From assembly GCA_003612405.1 (NCBI GenBank), contig RAYR01000024.1:1-64000 (forward strand): DNA of 64,000 nucleotides, given 5' to 3'. The notes beneath the pieces were generated by a model. It saw only the letters and a program-made list of their open reading frames with translations, had not been told where the DNA came from and searched no databases. A program made the translations under genes and the position numbers. The stretch comes from a bacterium 0.1xD8-71. GTDB lineage: Bacteria > Bacillota > Clostridia > Lachnospirales > Lachnospiraceae. This document shows, piece by piece, positions 8,585 to 17,165 of this stretch; within the stretch, counting starts at the first letter, position 1, and the number at the start of each line of letters is the position of its first letter.

Positions 8585-9457
8585 ATGACAGAATTAAAAC
8601 CTATCAAAGAAGGAAAAGTACGCGAAATCTACGACAATGGCGACAGCCTGATTATGGTCGCAACCGACCGCATCAGCTGTTTTGACGTAATCTTGAAAAA
8701 CGAGGTGACCAAAAAGGGTACTGTGCTCACACAAATGTCAAAATTCTGGTTCGATATGACAAAGGACATCCTGCCCAACCATATGATTTCAGTAGATGTC
8801 AAAGATATGCCAGAATTTTTCAGACAGGAGAAATTTGACGGCAACAGTATGCTCTGCCGCAAATTAAATATGCTTCCCATTGAATGTATTGTCCGCGGCT
8901 ACATCACCGGCAGCGGCTGGGCAAGTTATCAAAAGGAGGGAACAGTCTGCGGCATCAGACTGCCGGAAGGTTTACAGGAATCGGACAAGCTGCCGGAACC
9001 CATCTACACTCCTTCCACTAAGGCGGAAATCGGTGACCATGATGAAAATATATCGTATGAACAGAGCGTGGCGTATTTAGAAGAAAGATTCCCCGGCAAG
9101 GGTGAAACCTATGCATCCAAACTTCGGGACTACACCATCGCCCTCTATAAGAAGTGTGCCGAATATGCACTGACCCGCGGCATTATCATTGCTGATACCA
9201 AGTTTGAGTTTGGATTGGATGAAGAAGGCAATATCGTTCTGGGAGATGAAATGCTCACCCCGGACAGTTCCCGTTTCTGGCCTGCCGAAGGATATGAACC
9301 CGGCCACAGTCAGCCCTCCTTTGACAAACAGTTTGCCAGAGACTGGCTGAAAGCCAATGAAGGACATGACTGGACACTTCCGGAAGACATTGTGCAGAAG
9401 ACAATTGATAAATATCTCCAGGGTTATGAACTGCTGACCGGTAAGACACTTGCATAA
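8585..9457 (+). CDS. purC: phosphoribosylaminoimidazole-succinocarboxamide synthase (SAICAR synthetase)
   Basis: PurC condenses CAIR with aspartate using ATP in purine synthesis. The N-terminal KEGKVREIYDNGD nucleotide-binding strand, the EVTKKGTVLTQMS segment, the PIECIVRGYITGSGW motif and C-terminal DEMLTPDSSRFW are all present. At 290 residues it matches the longer PurC form. GGAGGAG lies four bases before the ATG. It stands alone as a single-gene unit with its own promoter and terminator; the other purine gene here (purL) is 34 kb away. Confidence 0.96.
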   Translation: MTELKPIKEGKVREIYDNGDSLIMVATDRISCFDVILKNEVTKKGTVLTQMSKFWFDMTKDILPNHMISVDVKDMPEFFRQEKFDGNSMLCRKLNMLPIECIVRGYITGSGWASYQKEGTVCGIRLPEGLQESDKLPEPIYTPSTKAEIGDHDENISYEQSVAYLEERFPGKGETYASKLRDYTIALYKKCAEYALTRGIIIADTKFEFGLDEEGNIVLGDEMLTPDSSRFWPAEGYEPGHSQPSFDKQFARDWLKANEGHDWTLPEDIVQKTIDKYLQGYELLTGKTLA

Positions 9458-9520
9458 TATCCCTTGGAATCTGCTTTGCGTACTTATACATTCATTTGAA
9501 AATTCCATAAATAACACTGA

Positions 9521-9556
9521 AACCGGACGTACAGAAAAATGTACGCCCGGTTTTTT
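9521..9556 (+). terminator. purC terminator
   Basis: AACCGGACGTACA pairs with its near-complement at 9540-9552 (one mismatch), followed by six T residues. Confidence 0.85.
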
Positions 9557-9605
9557 ATGAAGTATAAGGAGTTCTAAAATAAAACTGTTATCATCTATTT
9601 TCCTC

Positions 9606-9634
9606 TTGACATTGTGATATCATAATGATATCAT
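9606..9634 (+). promoter_or_regulatory. promoter with a 19-bp palindromic operator in front of the SPFH gene
   Basis: TTGACA at 9606-9611, 17-base spacer, TATCAT at 9629-9634. Positions 9615-9633 form a perfect palindrome, TGATATCAT-A-ATGATATCA, filling the spacer and overlapping the -10. A repressor bound here would block RNA polymerase. Each half contains the self-complementary TGATATCA, which suits a dimeric or tetrameric ribbon-helix-helix or GntR-type repressor. Confidence 0.75.
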
Positions 9635-9676
9635 TCAAATATCAACTCACACAAATCATAACGGAGGAAAATACTT

Positions 9677-10723
9677 ATGGAAGAAAAAATACTCAACAAA
9701 AACAAAAACGGTATGCCCATGCTTCTGCTGACGCTGGCAATCTATCTGGCCGCCATTGCCGCAGTGATTGTAGGCGGTATCAATGGTCTCAATGAAACAG
9801 GGCCCAAGGCTCCCTGGGGTATCGCCCTCTTTGTCATCGGTCTTGTGGTAATGGCTCTGGGATGGATCCTGTTCTGCGGTCTCAAGGTGTTACGTCCTCA
9901 GGAAGCTTTGGTTCTGACACTCTTTGGCAAATATATCGGGACTTTAAAGGAAGACGGTTTCTATTGGGTCAATCCCTTCTGTTCCGCCCTCAACCCGGCC
10001 GCAGGAACCAAACTAAAGCAAAGCGGTGATGTAGGAAACGGCAGCGGCGGTCTTTTACAGATTTCCTCCGGAACAGAAAGTGCTTCTGCATCTATGAATA
10101 TAAGCGGAAGTAAAAAAATTTCCCTGAAAGTCATGACATTAAATAACAGCCGTCAGAAAATAAACGACTGTCTGGGAAACCCGATTGAAATTGGTATTGC
10201 CGTTATGTGGCGGGTAACTGATACTGCCAAAGCAGTATTTAACGTAGACAATTATAAAGAATATCTGTCTCTTCAATGCGACAGCGCTCTTCGCAACATC
10301 GTCCGCATGTATCCTTATGATGTGGCGGAGAATGTGGACACCACCGGAGACGGCCAGGCTGATGAAGGGTCTCTGCGCGGCTCCAGCGAAGTGGTGGCAG
10401 AACGTATCCGCAAGGAAATTCAGAGCAAGGTAGAAAAGGCCGGACTGGAGATTATCGAGGCAAGAATCACTTATCTCGCTTACGCCCCAGAAATAGCAGC
10501 TGTTATGTTACAGCGACAGCAAGCCTCCGCCATCATTGATGCCAGAAAGATGATTGTAGACGGTGCCGTCGGCATGGTGGAAATGGCTCTGGACCGTCTT
10601 TCCGCCAAAGAAGTGGTACAGCTTGATGAAGAACGCAAGGCAGCCATGGTCTCCAATCTTCTGGTGGTACTGTGCGGCAATCGGGATGCCCAGCCCATCG
10701 TCAACTCAGGAAGCCTGTACTAA
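9677..10723 (+). CDS. SPFH/band 7 domain membrane protein
   Basis: A 348-residue protein with two N-terminal TM helices (about residues 14-37 and 47-70) followed by an SPFH/band 7 domain. Recognition rests on [29 protein letters not shown], read here as its start LRPQEA and end GFYWVNP, and on the late [17 protein letters not shown] segment. Family members scaffold membrane microdomains. AACGGAGGAAAATACTT precedes the ATG. It is followed with no gap by a ribbon-helix-helix gene (stop TAA directly abuts the next ATG), so the two are translationally coupled. Its molecular role is unknown. Confidence 0.88.
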   Translation: MEEKILNKNKNGMPMLLLTLAIYLAAIAAVIVGGINGLNETGPKAPWGIALFVIGLVVMALGWILFCGLKVLRPQEALVLTLFGKYIGTLKEDGFYWVNPFCSALNPAAGTKLKQSGDVGNGSGGLLQISSGTESASASMNISGSKKISLKVMTLNNSRQKINDCLGNPIEIGIAVMWRVTDTAKAVFNVDNYKEYLSLQCDSALRNIVRMYPYDVAENVDTTGDGQADEGSLRGSSEVVAERIRKEIQSKVEKAGLEIIEARITYLAYAPEIAAVMLQRQQASAIIDARKMIVDGAVGMVEMALDRLSAKEVVQLDEERKAAMVSNLLVVLCGNRDAQPIVNSGSLY

Positions 10724-10927
10724 ATGGCTGATAACAGCAAGAAACAAATACCGCTGCGTCTGTCAGCCAAACTCTATGACGCCATCGCAGCCTGGGCAGA
10801 AGACGATTTTCGATCTGTGAATGGCCAGATAGAGTATCTGCTGACAGAATGTGTACGCCAGAGAAAGAAAAACGGAGCGCCCGTTCCTCATGAACTGGAC
10901 GTCCCGCCTGAACTTGATATTTCGTAA
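10724..10927 (+). CDS. small Arc/ribbon-helix-helix-type DNA-binding protein
   Basis: A 67-residue protein. The segment [19 protein letters not shown] reads as the beta strand and first helix of an RHH fold, followed by a second helix containing [15 protein letters not shown]. Its ATG touches the stop codon of the SPFH gene. A likely role is autoregulation of this operon through the palindrome at 9615-9633. That link is inference. Confidence 0.75.
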   Translation: MADNSKKQIPLRLSAKLYDAIAAWAEDDFRSVNGQIEYLLTECVRQRKKNGAPVPHELDVPPELDIS

Positions 10928-10972
10928 CAATCCCCCTTGACACGGGGCCAGATCTAAAACAGACTGCATCAC

Positions 10973-11010
10973 CTTCCGGATCAGAGAGCACACCCTTTCT
11001 GATCCGGAAG
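10973..11010. other. 13-bp perfect hairpin straddling the end of the acyltransferase gene
   Basis: Arms 10973-10985 and 10998-11010 are exact reverse complements around a 12-base loop. The stop codon of the minus-strand acyltransferase (10981-10983) lies inside one arm. It sits between two convergent genes and may act as a bidirectional transcript end, though neither side has a clear T tract. Confidence 0.6.
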
Positions 11011-12270
11011 TGCTTTCACAATCTTATACAACTCCTCCACTGCAAGCCTGGTCTTGGCCACAATATCTTCCTTCCCCTTAGGGAAACAGTAATACTGTGC
11101 CTTTTCATCCCCGATACAGATCATATCCCCAATCTCGTACCAGTAGAAATCCGAATACAGACTGTAAGAATAAGAAGGCTCCTGCACATAATCAAGCTTT
11201 CCCTCACAGCCCCTGAGATGGAAACCCTCCCTTGTATGGGATAAGACGCCTTCTCCGACCTGATAAATACAGTTCATATTGACCATCATATAGATTGCCA
11301 CCGGCACCTCCATATGATAGGTATTCGCCAGCAGCTCCTTACGCACACACTCCCGCTCCCAACGATACCAGTCCGGAATATGCGTAAATCTGGTCTCTTT
11401 TTCTTTTGCCTGTAAGAAACCATACTCCGTAAGTTCATAAGATTTGCCGCAATGGGTACAGGTAAGACTGATTCCCTGCCCTTTCATCTTCCCTTCCGTA
11501 AGACATTCCGGGCATTTATACAGCATCCTGTTAAGCCCGTCCGCGCGGAAAGGCTCACTGATCCGAACCCGGTTCTCCTGCTGCCAACGGAAATAATCAA
11601 AGGAAAAACTTTTCTGCAAAACAGCATTTAGCTCCTGCGGCGTCTTCTCCTCAATCTCTTTTGGTGATAACAGATATTCAATATCTGCCGATACTTTCAC
11701 CTTACGAAGCTGTAGATTATTATAGAGTGGATCTCTCGCAAAGGCTCCCTGTGTCCGAATCATAATGACCGGCACTTTCAGAAGTTTGATGCACTTGCCG
11801 ATTGTCTCCGGCAAAGGCGTCTGCGTACCGTCAAAGCTGTAGCTGGCCTCCGGATACATCAGCACAGAACTCTTAAGTTCCCGCAGCACATAAACCATAT
11901 CCCGCACCAGCACCACATCGTTCATGAATTTCCTTGTGGGAATACAGCCGATTCTGCGCATAAGGCCCTTCTTACCCACAAACCCATCGGAGGTACATAC
12001 AATATGAAAAGGCCGTGGAAACAAGAGCATAAAAGCTATTTTCAGATCAATAAAGCTGGAATGATTCATGAGAACCAGACAAGGTTCCCCTTTGTTAAGA
12101 CGTTCCATACCGATTTTACGGTAAGTAAAGTTTGTTGCCCACAAATCCCATGTGGACAGCACTCTCAACAGAATACGAAATAAGATATGCTGCCTGACAG
12201 GCTTTTGATGTACCGGCGCCGGCAGGGCGAGTACCTGTTCATAACTCTTTTTTACGGTCTTAATCTTCAC
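10981..12270 (-). CDS. PlsC-like acyltransferase with C-terminal zinc-ribbon domain
   Basis: The N-terminal half is a glycerophosphate/lysophosphatidate acyltransferase domain: catalytic H70-x4-D75 in NHSSFID, and YPEASYSFDGT as the second acceptor-binding block. After residue about 245 comes a zinc ribbon (CPEC...CTHC) and about 150 residues with no family I recognise. The 429-residue length is much longer than plain PlsC (about 200-250). The start is a GTG with GAGGAG five bases upstream. It probably acts at the membrane on a lipid or glycolipid acceptor; the substrate is unknown. Confidence 0.82.
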   Translation of the reverse strand: MKIKTVKKSYEQVLALPAPVHQKPVRQHILFRILLRVLSTWDLWATNFTYRKIGMERLNKGEPCLVLMNHSSFIDLKIAFMLLFPRPFHIVCTSDGFVGKKGLMRRIGCIPTRKFMNDVVLVRDMVYVLRELKSSVLMYPEASYSFDGTQTPLPETIGKCIKLLKVPVIMIRTQGAFARDPLYNNLQLRKVKVSADIEYLLSPKEIEEKTPQELNAVLQKSFSFDYFRWQQENRVRISEPFRADGLNRMLYKCPECLTEGKMKGQGISLTCTHCGKSYELTEYGFLQAKEKETRFTHIPDWYRWERECVRKELLANTYHMEVPVAIYMMVNMNCIYQVGEGVLSHTREGFHLRGCEGKLDYVQEPSYSYSLYSDFYWYEIGDMICIGDEKAQYYCFPKGKEDIVAKTRLAVEELYKIVKALPDQKGCAL

Positions 12271-12324
12271 CTTTTCTCCTCAGTACTCTTTCCTGCCGCC
12301 CGGCAGTATCTCAGGTTTATACAA

Positions 12325-12349
12325 AGAATGACCGGACTCCGGTCATTCT
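12325..12349 (-). terminator. hairpin terminator after the DUF5722 gene
   Basis: AGAATGACCGG-ACT-CCGGTCATTCT, an 11-pair perfect stem with a three-base loop. Only a short T run follows on the minus strand. Confidence 0.6.
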
Positions 12350-12364
12350 TCTGTTCTTATCATC

Positions 12365-14023
12365 TTATTGTACAACACCATCGCCACCTCTGGTCCAGAC
12401 GATATTATCACGGATCATCTCATCAATATCCATACCGATGATTTCCGAAGCTCTCGCTTTGGCCGCCGACTCATTGGCTGTTCCCAGATTCTTATAAATA
12501 TCATAAGCAGGCTTCTTATTGCCATTCATATCCTCAATACCAAGACTCAGTTTGCTTTCCATCTCATGCGCATCATCCGTCAGTCTAAAGAGCATGAACG
12601 CATCTACATCCGGCAGGGAAGCCGCCTTCAGATAACCGTAAGCTACCGATGCCTCCTGCTTGGAATCCCCAAAATAAGAGGTATAACCAATCTCCGCCAG
12701 AGAAATACTTCTCACCTCTCCGGAAGGATTTAAGAACTTATCCTGGTGCATGTAATCTATCAGGATATCCACATTCTGCATCGTAATATAGGGTGTGGAA
12801 AGATTCTGTTTCACCCATACTGCCGGACCATTCCACGCATAAGGATCATAGAGGGGTGAATTGTAGGGATGATAGGACAGTCCCCAGTCAATATTACCTT
12901 CACGGTTCATATAGTAATTAAACTTGTCAAGATACTCTTTGGCCAGAAAACTGCCCGGATTGGACTTCCGGTTCCACTCCTGGTCAATGGAGTTATATAT
13001 CTGTACATTAGCGTTCATGGCTTTCATCTCATTGTACATAATACGGAAAGCCTTCACATATACGTTGACATTGACATCCAGTGAAGTAGAATTCATATAC
13101 CACCATTCTGTCCTGGCATTAACCTCATTTCCCACAATCCAGTTGTCAATCTGTCCGCATCCCACTGCACCGGAATAGCGCTGTCCAAGGAAAGCACAAA
13201 CAGCTTTCAGATGGTTGACCCCCTCAGCCTCTGCCACATTCAATGCATAACCGGGACAATCCACATCCCCTTCTTTGGCCATCGGATGAATCATATCCTG
13301 GGAATACGCACCTTCACCTCTGTTCAGAAGAACCACTGTGATCTGGATACCCATTCCATTCAGAAGTTTGAACAGCTCATCATAATGCGTAACCATGGCA
13401 TGATCAAAATAATAGGTCTTTCCATTATAATCAAAAGGAATTGCATTAGGAACATCCGCACCAGAGCAGAGTTCATCCACACTCAGATTATAAATAACCT
13501 GCTGAACCCCCAGATCCTGTAAGTCTCCTCCAAGAACCCTTGTGGTATCCAACAAGATTCCCTTAATCCCGGTATTCATACGGGCAGAAGTAAACGCTGC
13601 CACTTCCTCCGGGTTTGTGATATAATGCTCATCGCTAACCTGCATCATCTGACCGTTGCGTTTCACTGCTATCAGGAATTTGCGGCTCAGATTAGAATTT
13701 TCTGTATTATAATCCAGAGGAAAACTTGCAGTAACCGAGGACTTTGCATCGACTGTCGCCACAATATCGCCTTCCGGCCCATCCTCAAATACCTCATTGG
13801 CATAAACATAATATTTACCGTCATCACTGCTCGGCACACTGCCGGCCTTGATCATACAAAGCACATTATCTCCCGAAATCAGACAGCTGCTGATCTCTAC
13901 CGGCCTTCCTGCTGCCTGCACATTCATCTGCTCCCATCCTGCCACTATCACAGCAGATAATACAATCACCGCAGCAATCGCCATTTTCATTAAGTTTTTG
14001 ATTTCTCTTTTGCCTCTGCTCAT
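12365..14023 (-). CDS. secreted/anchored DUF5722-type protein
   Basis: A protein of about 552 residues with a signal or anchor helix at residues about 12-35. The N-terminal third is beta-rich. The C-terminal two thirds look like a TIM-barrel glycoside-hydrolase fold: NWIVGNEVNARTEW contains an N-E pair as in clan A acid/base residues, followed by GLSYHPYNSP and the late LAEIGYTSYFG. This matches what I know of the DUF5722 family in gut clostridia. The ATG at 14023 has GGAGG five bases upstream; in-frame codons before it overlap the promoter. The substrate is unknown, and it may act on cell-surface or dietary glycans. Confidence 0.75.
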   Translation of the reverse strand: MSRGKREIKNLMKMAIAAVIVLSAVIVAGWEQMNVQAAGRPVEISSCLISGDNVLCMIKAGSVPSSDDGKYYVYANEVFEDGPEGDIVATVDAKSSVTASFPLDYNTENSNLSRKFLIAVKRNGQMMQVSDEHYITNPEEVAAFTSARMNTGIKGILLDTTRVLGGDLQDLGVQQVIYNLSVDELCSGADVPNAIPFDYNGKTYYFDHAMVTHYDELFKLLNGMGIQITVVLLNRGEGAYSQDMIHPMAKEGDVDCPGYALNVAEAEGVNHLKAVCAFLGQRYSGAVGCGQIDNWIVGNEVNARTEWWYMNSTSLDVNVNVYVKAFRIMYNEMKAMNANVQIYNSIDQEWNRKSNPGSFLAKEYLDKFNYYMNREGNIDWGLSYHPYNSPLYDPYAWNGPAVWVKQNLSTPYITMQNVDILIDYMHQDKFLNPSGEVRSISLAEIGYTSYFGDSKQEASVAYGYLKAASLPDVDAFMLFRLTDDAHEMESKLSLGIEDMNGNKKPAYDIYKNLGTANESAAKARASEIIGMDIDEMIRDNIVWTRGGDGVVQ

Positions 14024-14075
14024 GTTTCCTCCACTTATATTCCTTATATACTCTCTGATATGCTCCTGAGTATAT

Positions 14076-14104
14076 ATTATATGATAAAAGATACTACTTA
14101 ACAA
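14076..14104 (-). promoter_or_regulatory. promoter of the DUF5722 gene
   Basis: Minus strand TTGTTA, 17-base spacer, TATAAT. The expected transcript starts about 45 bases before the ATG. Confidence 0.75.
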
Positions 14105-14128
14105 GCGATAACTTACACAAAAAACAGA

Positions 14129-14163
14129 AAAAAGCATTGAAAATTTTGGTTTCAATGCTTTTT
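14129..14163 (-). terminator. terminator of the chemoreceptor gene
   Basis: A 14-base perfect stem (14129-14142 with 14150-14163) flanked by A and T runs, able to work in either direction. It lies 50 bases past the chemoreceptor stop. Confidence 0.8.
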
Positions 14164-14212
14164 CATCTATCTTACAATATCAACTTTCTGAAAGTATCAC
14201 ACCAGCTATTCC

Positions 14213-15865
14213 TTAACCCTGTTTCAGCTGGAATTTATTGGTCTGATCCTGTAGACGGTTCACCTGCTCAAACAGCTCTGTGCTGACAGCCGCCGATTCC
14301 TCACTGTTCGCGGAGTTAGTCTGTACCACGCTGGCAATCTGGCCGATTCCCTCAGCCACCTGTTCAATGGAAGTTGCCTCCTCCTGCACAACATCAGTAA
14401 TCTCATCAATGGAACTATTGGACTTAACCACCAGCTCCAGAGTTTTCTGTAATGTTCCGGAAACTTCCTCCACAATCTTATTGCCCCGTTCTGCCGCCCG
14501 TACGGAATTTTCGATCAGTTCCTTGGTAGCCTTAGCTGCCTGATCGGACTGTGCCGCAAGATTCCGGACTTCTTCAGCAACCACAGCAAAGCCCTTTCCT
14601 GCCGTGCCGGCTCTGCTTGCTTCTACAGCTGCATTTAATGCCAGAATATTGGTCTGGAAAGCAATGTTTTCAATGGTGGAAATAATTTCCTCAATCTGCT
14701 GGGATGTATTGCTGATATCCATCATGGCATTGATCAGCTGATCCATCTGCTGACTGCTTAAGTTCACCTGTTTACCGGTGAGATGAGCCATATCCCGCAT
14801 CTCGGAAGCCATCTGAATATTCTGCTTCGCACTCTTTGAAAGTTCATCCAGAGTAGCTGAAAGTTCTTCCACCGCACTGGCCTGTTCTGTCGCACCCTGT
14901 GCCAGCATCTGGGAACCGTCAGAGAGCGTCCGCGCATGCCCGAACACCTTCTGCTCCACATTGTGAATATTAGCCATCGCTGACGAAAGCGAATTGGTAA
15001 AACTTTCAATAGCTTCTGCAATGGAACTGAAATCTCCAATAAAAGGTACGGAGGGGGCTACATTAAAGTTGCCCACGGATAATTCGCCCATCATACGGTT
15101 AATATCTTCTATGTACTGACTCGTCTGTTCAATAGAAATCTTCAGAGTCCTGGCCAGATCACCGATCTCGTCTTTTGCATTATAATTGATTTCCAGCTTC
15201 ATACAGCCATCCTGTAGAGGCTTGGTCTTGTTTGTAATAGTAAGAATCGGTTTCACTACACGTGCCATGATATAGATAACAAGACTCAGCAGGCAGATCA
15301 TCGTAAGACTTAAGCCGCCAATCGTAACATAATGCATGGTCATCACCGTCTGATGCATATGTTCCGTACTGATCTCATTCAGCTCTCCGCCACGTTCTAC
15401 CACCTGATCCAACATGCCCACCAGCGTACTCAGATTACTCAGAATCGTTTCCTGATAGTATGCCTGTGCCTGCTCCGGATCCGTAGCCATCATTTCCAGA
15501 ACATAGGTAGCCGATGCATGAAGCTCTTTATGAAGCGGTTCCATCTGGCTCCGCAAATCCAGAATTGTCTGATCATCTGTCCCTGACTCGCCGTAAAGCC
15601 ACTGCCCCAGTACACAGCCGGTAGGATCGGTACTGCCGGTAAATTCTGTGCCGGCATACAAAGCGTTACTGAGATTGGCGGACCATTTATAATGTGCCAC
15701 TTCTGCTTTCTGCGCCCTCTGTAACAGAGCATTTACCTCAATATTATATTCCTCGGAATGTTCCATATTGATAATGTTCCTGGTGGTAAGCGTACTGAAT
15801 AACAGCACTGCTATAAATGCAGCCGCTATTCGGAGTCCTACCATTATCTTGATACTTTTGCGCAT
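14213..15865 (-). CDS. methyl-accepting chemotaxis protein with CZB-like sensor region
   Basis: A 550-residue chemoreceptor. TM1 is at about 8-30 and TM2 at about 178-202, then a HAMP linker and the cytoplasmic signalling coiled coil with the conserved tip ([20 protein letters not shown], then [10 protein letters not shown]). The region between the TMs carries H58-x2-W61, C84-x-LG-x-W89, H112 and H116, a pattern like the zinc-binding CZB domain, which is normally cytoplasmic. That suggests zinc or oxidant sensing outside the membrane. AAAGGAG precedes the ATG. No other chemotaxis gene is in the window. Confidence 0.92.
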   Translation of the reverse strand: MRKSIKIMVGLRIAAAFIAVLLFSTLTTRNIINMEHSEEYNIEVNALLQRAQKAEVAHYKWSANLSNALYAGTEFTGSTDPTGCVLGQWLYGESGTDDQTILDLRSQMEPLHKELHASATYVLEMMATDPEQAQAYYQETILSNLSTLVGMLDQVVERGGELNEISTEHMHQTVMTMHYVTIGGLSLTMICLLSLVIYIMARVVKPILTITNKTKPLQDGCMKLEINYNAKDEIGDLARTLKISIEQTSQYIEDINRMMGELSVGNFNVAPSVPFIGDFSSIAEAIESFTNSLSSAMANIHNVEQKVFGHARTLSDGSQMLAQGATEQASAVEELSATLDELSKSAKQNIQMASEMRDMAHLTGKQVNLSSQQMDQLINAMMDISNTSQQIEEIISTIENIAFQTNILALNAAVEASRAGTAGKGFAVVAEEVRNLAAQSDQAAKATKELIENSVRAAERGNKIVEEVSGTLQKTLELVVKSNSSIDEITDVVQEEATSIEQVAEGIGQIASVVQTNSANSEESAAVSTELFEQVNRLQDQTNKFQLKQG

Positions 15866-15926
15866 TTTGCTTCTCCTTTATTATGTATTATAAAACTGCA
15901 TAATTCCTTACGATACTCTTGAATGA

Positions 15927-15955
15927 ATTGTAGCATAGCTGTTATTTTATTTCAA
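15927..15955 (-). promoter_or_regulatory. promoter of the chemoreceptor gene
   Basis: Minus strand TTGAAA, 17-base spacer, TACAAT, preceded by ATGC. A 10-base inverted repeat (15965-15974/15977-15986) lies just upstream and may end the preceding transcript. Confidence 0.65.
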
Positions 15956-16020
15956 TATTTTCTGAAATTTTCATCCATGAAAATTTTGAGAATTTCTGCT
16001 TTCAGTTTCAATACGTACCA

Positions 16021-17145
16021 TCAATTCTGTTCGGGTAATTTTGCTATTGCAAACCCCATAAATACTACAGTAATAACAATTCTGAGCAAGAAGGGCACTG
16101 AGAGGTATACAATAGGAATCAGGCTCAAAAACGTTGCCACCACAAACATCAGCACCTTAGCGTATACTGCCACTCTGTACAGGGCGCCCGCCGGTATCTG
16201 CTTCTTCATAATAGAAGCAATAAGCATTGCAATCAGCAGATAAACCGCCGCACACAGGAAATACCAGAGGATTCTTCCCACAAAGAAGAAGACATATCCC
16301 ACTACGATCATAATCATCAGAAGCGGTACAAATGTGTCAACAATCATATCTCTGCTGAGTTCCAGATCACTCCCTAAATCAGCATAATCAAACTGCTGAT
16401 ACTCTCCGTTCTGCATAATCGAAATTCTGTGTTTTCCTACCAGCATCACATTCTGATATCCTTCGCCTATCAATTCAGCTGCATCGTCATAGGTAAAAGA
16501 ACCGAAATCTTCTGTCACATAAACCAGTACGTCGCCGTCATCATACATAAATTCCTCATCTATATACAATCGTCCGTCCTTTATCATAAAATCCGGCAGT
16601 TTATCCGCCCATCCGCTCACTTCAGAAGGCGAAAAGCTGAGCATAAGACCTACAAATGAAATAATGGTGGCCACCAAAGCCAAAAGCGTCACAAACCCGA
16701 TCATGCTTCCGGTCTTAACCCTGACCAGACTGCCATACCGGGGCGGAATAAAGGAATAAGCAAACTGCTGAAAAATATTAGGCGCTTTCTGTTGCTCAGG
16801 ATGATTGCCATAATGATAGGAACCGCCATAATTTCCGTAAGAATTACCCATATAAGGATTGGTCTGCTGATAAGGATTGCCCTGCTGGTAAGGGTTTCCC
16901 TGTTGATAGGGATTACCCTGCTGATAGCCATTGCCCTGCTGATAGCCATTTCCCTGTTGATAGGGATTGCCCTGCTGATAAGGGTTTCCCTGCTGATAAG
17001 GGTTTCCCTGCTGATAAGGGTTTCCCTGCTGATAGCCATTGCCCTGCTGGTAGCCATTTCCCTGTTGATAGGGATTGCCCTGCTGGTAGCTATTTCCCTG
17101 TTGACTAAAATTACCATTGTTCTGTTGATTGTACTGATTATCCAT
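16021..17145 (-). CDS. repeat-rich membrane protein, DUF1189-like
   Basis: A protein of about 374 residues. The first 100 residues are Gln/Asn/Gly/Pro/Tyr-rich tandem hexapeptides (QQGNPY and QQGNGY), probably disordered. A TM helix then follows (about 158-178), an extracytoplasmic segment of about 110 residues, and four more TM helices. The membrane part resembles the DUF1189 family. The ATG at 17145 has AAGGAG five bases upstream. It lies 20 bases after aroA and is probably cotranscribed, but no functional link to aroA is evident. Confidence 0.75.
   Translation of the reverse strand: MDNQYNQQNNGNFSQQGNSYQQGNPYQQGNGYQQGNGYQQGNPYQQGNPYQQGNPYQQGNPYQQGNGYQQGNGYQQGNPYQQGNPYQQGNPYQQTNPYMGNSYGNYGGSYHYGNHPEQQKAPNIFQQFAYSFIPPRYGSLVRVKTGSMIGFVTLLALVATIISFVGLMLSFSPSEVSGWADKLPDFMIKDGRLYIDEEFMYDDGDVLVYVTEDFGSFTYDDAAELIGEGYQNVMLVGKHRISIMQNGEYQQFDYADLGSDLELSRDMIVDTFVPLLMIMIVVGYVFFFVGRILWYFLCAAVYLLIAMLIASIMKKQIPAGALYRVAVYAKVLMFVVATFLSLIPIVYLSVPFLLRIVITVVFMGFAIAKLPEQN
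16852..17103 (-). repeat. 14 tandem 18-bp units encoding QQGNxY hexapeptides
   Basis: Fourteen in-frame units span exactly 252 bases: one QQGNSY, eight QQGNPY, four QQGNGY and one QQTNPY. Near-identical units make copy number likely to vary by slippage or recombination without breaking the frame. Confidence 0.9.
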
Positions 17146-17165
17146 TTTTTCTCCTTCCTCACAAT

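Noticed and set aside
9077..9517. Reverse ORF antisense to purC
   Set aside because: Complete overlap with a well-supported gene and no family features.
16852..17103. CRISPR-like array
   Set aside because: The 18-bp units are contiguous and coding, with no unique spacers and no cas genes.
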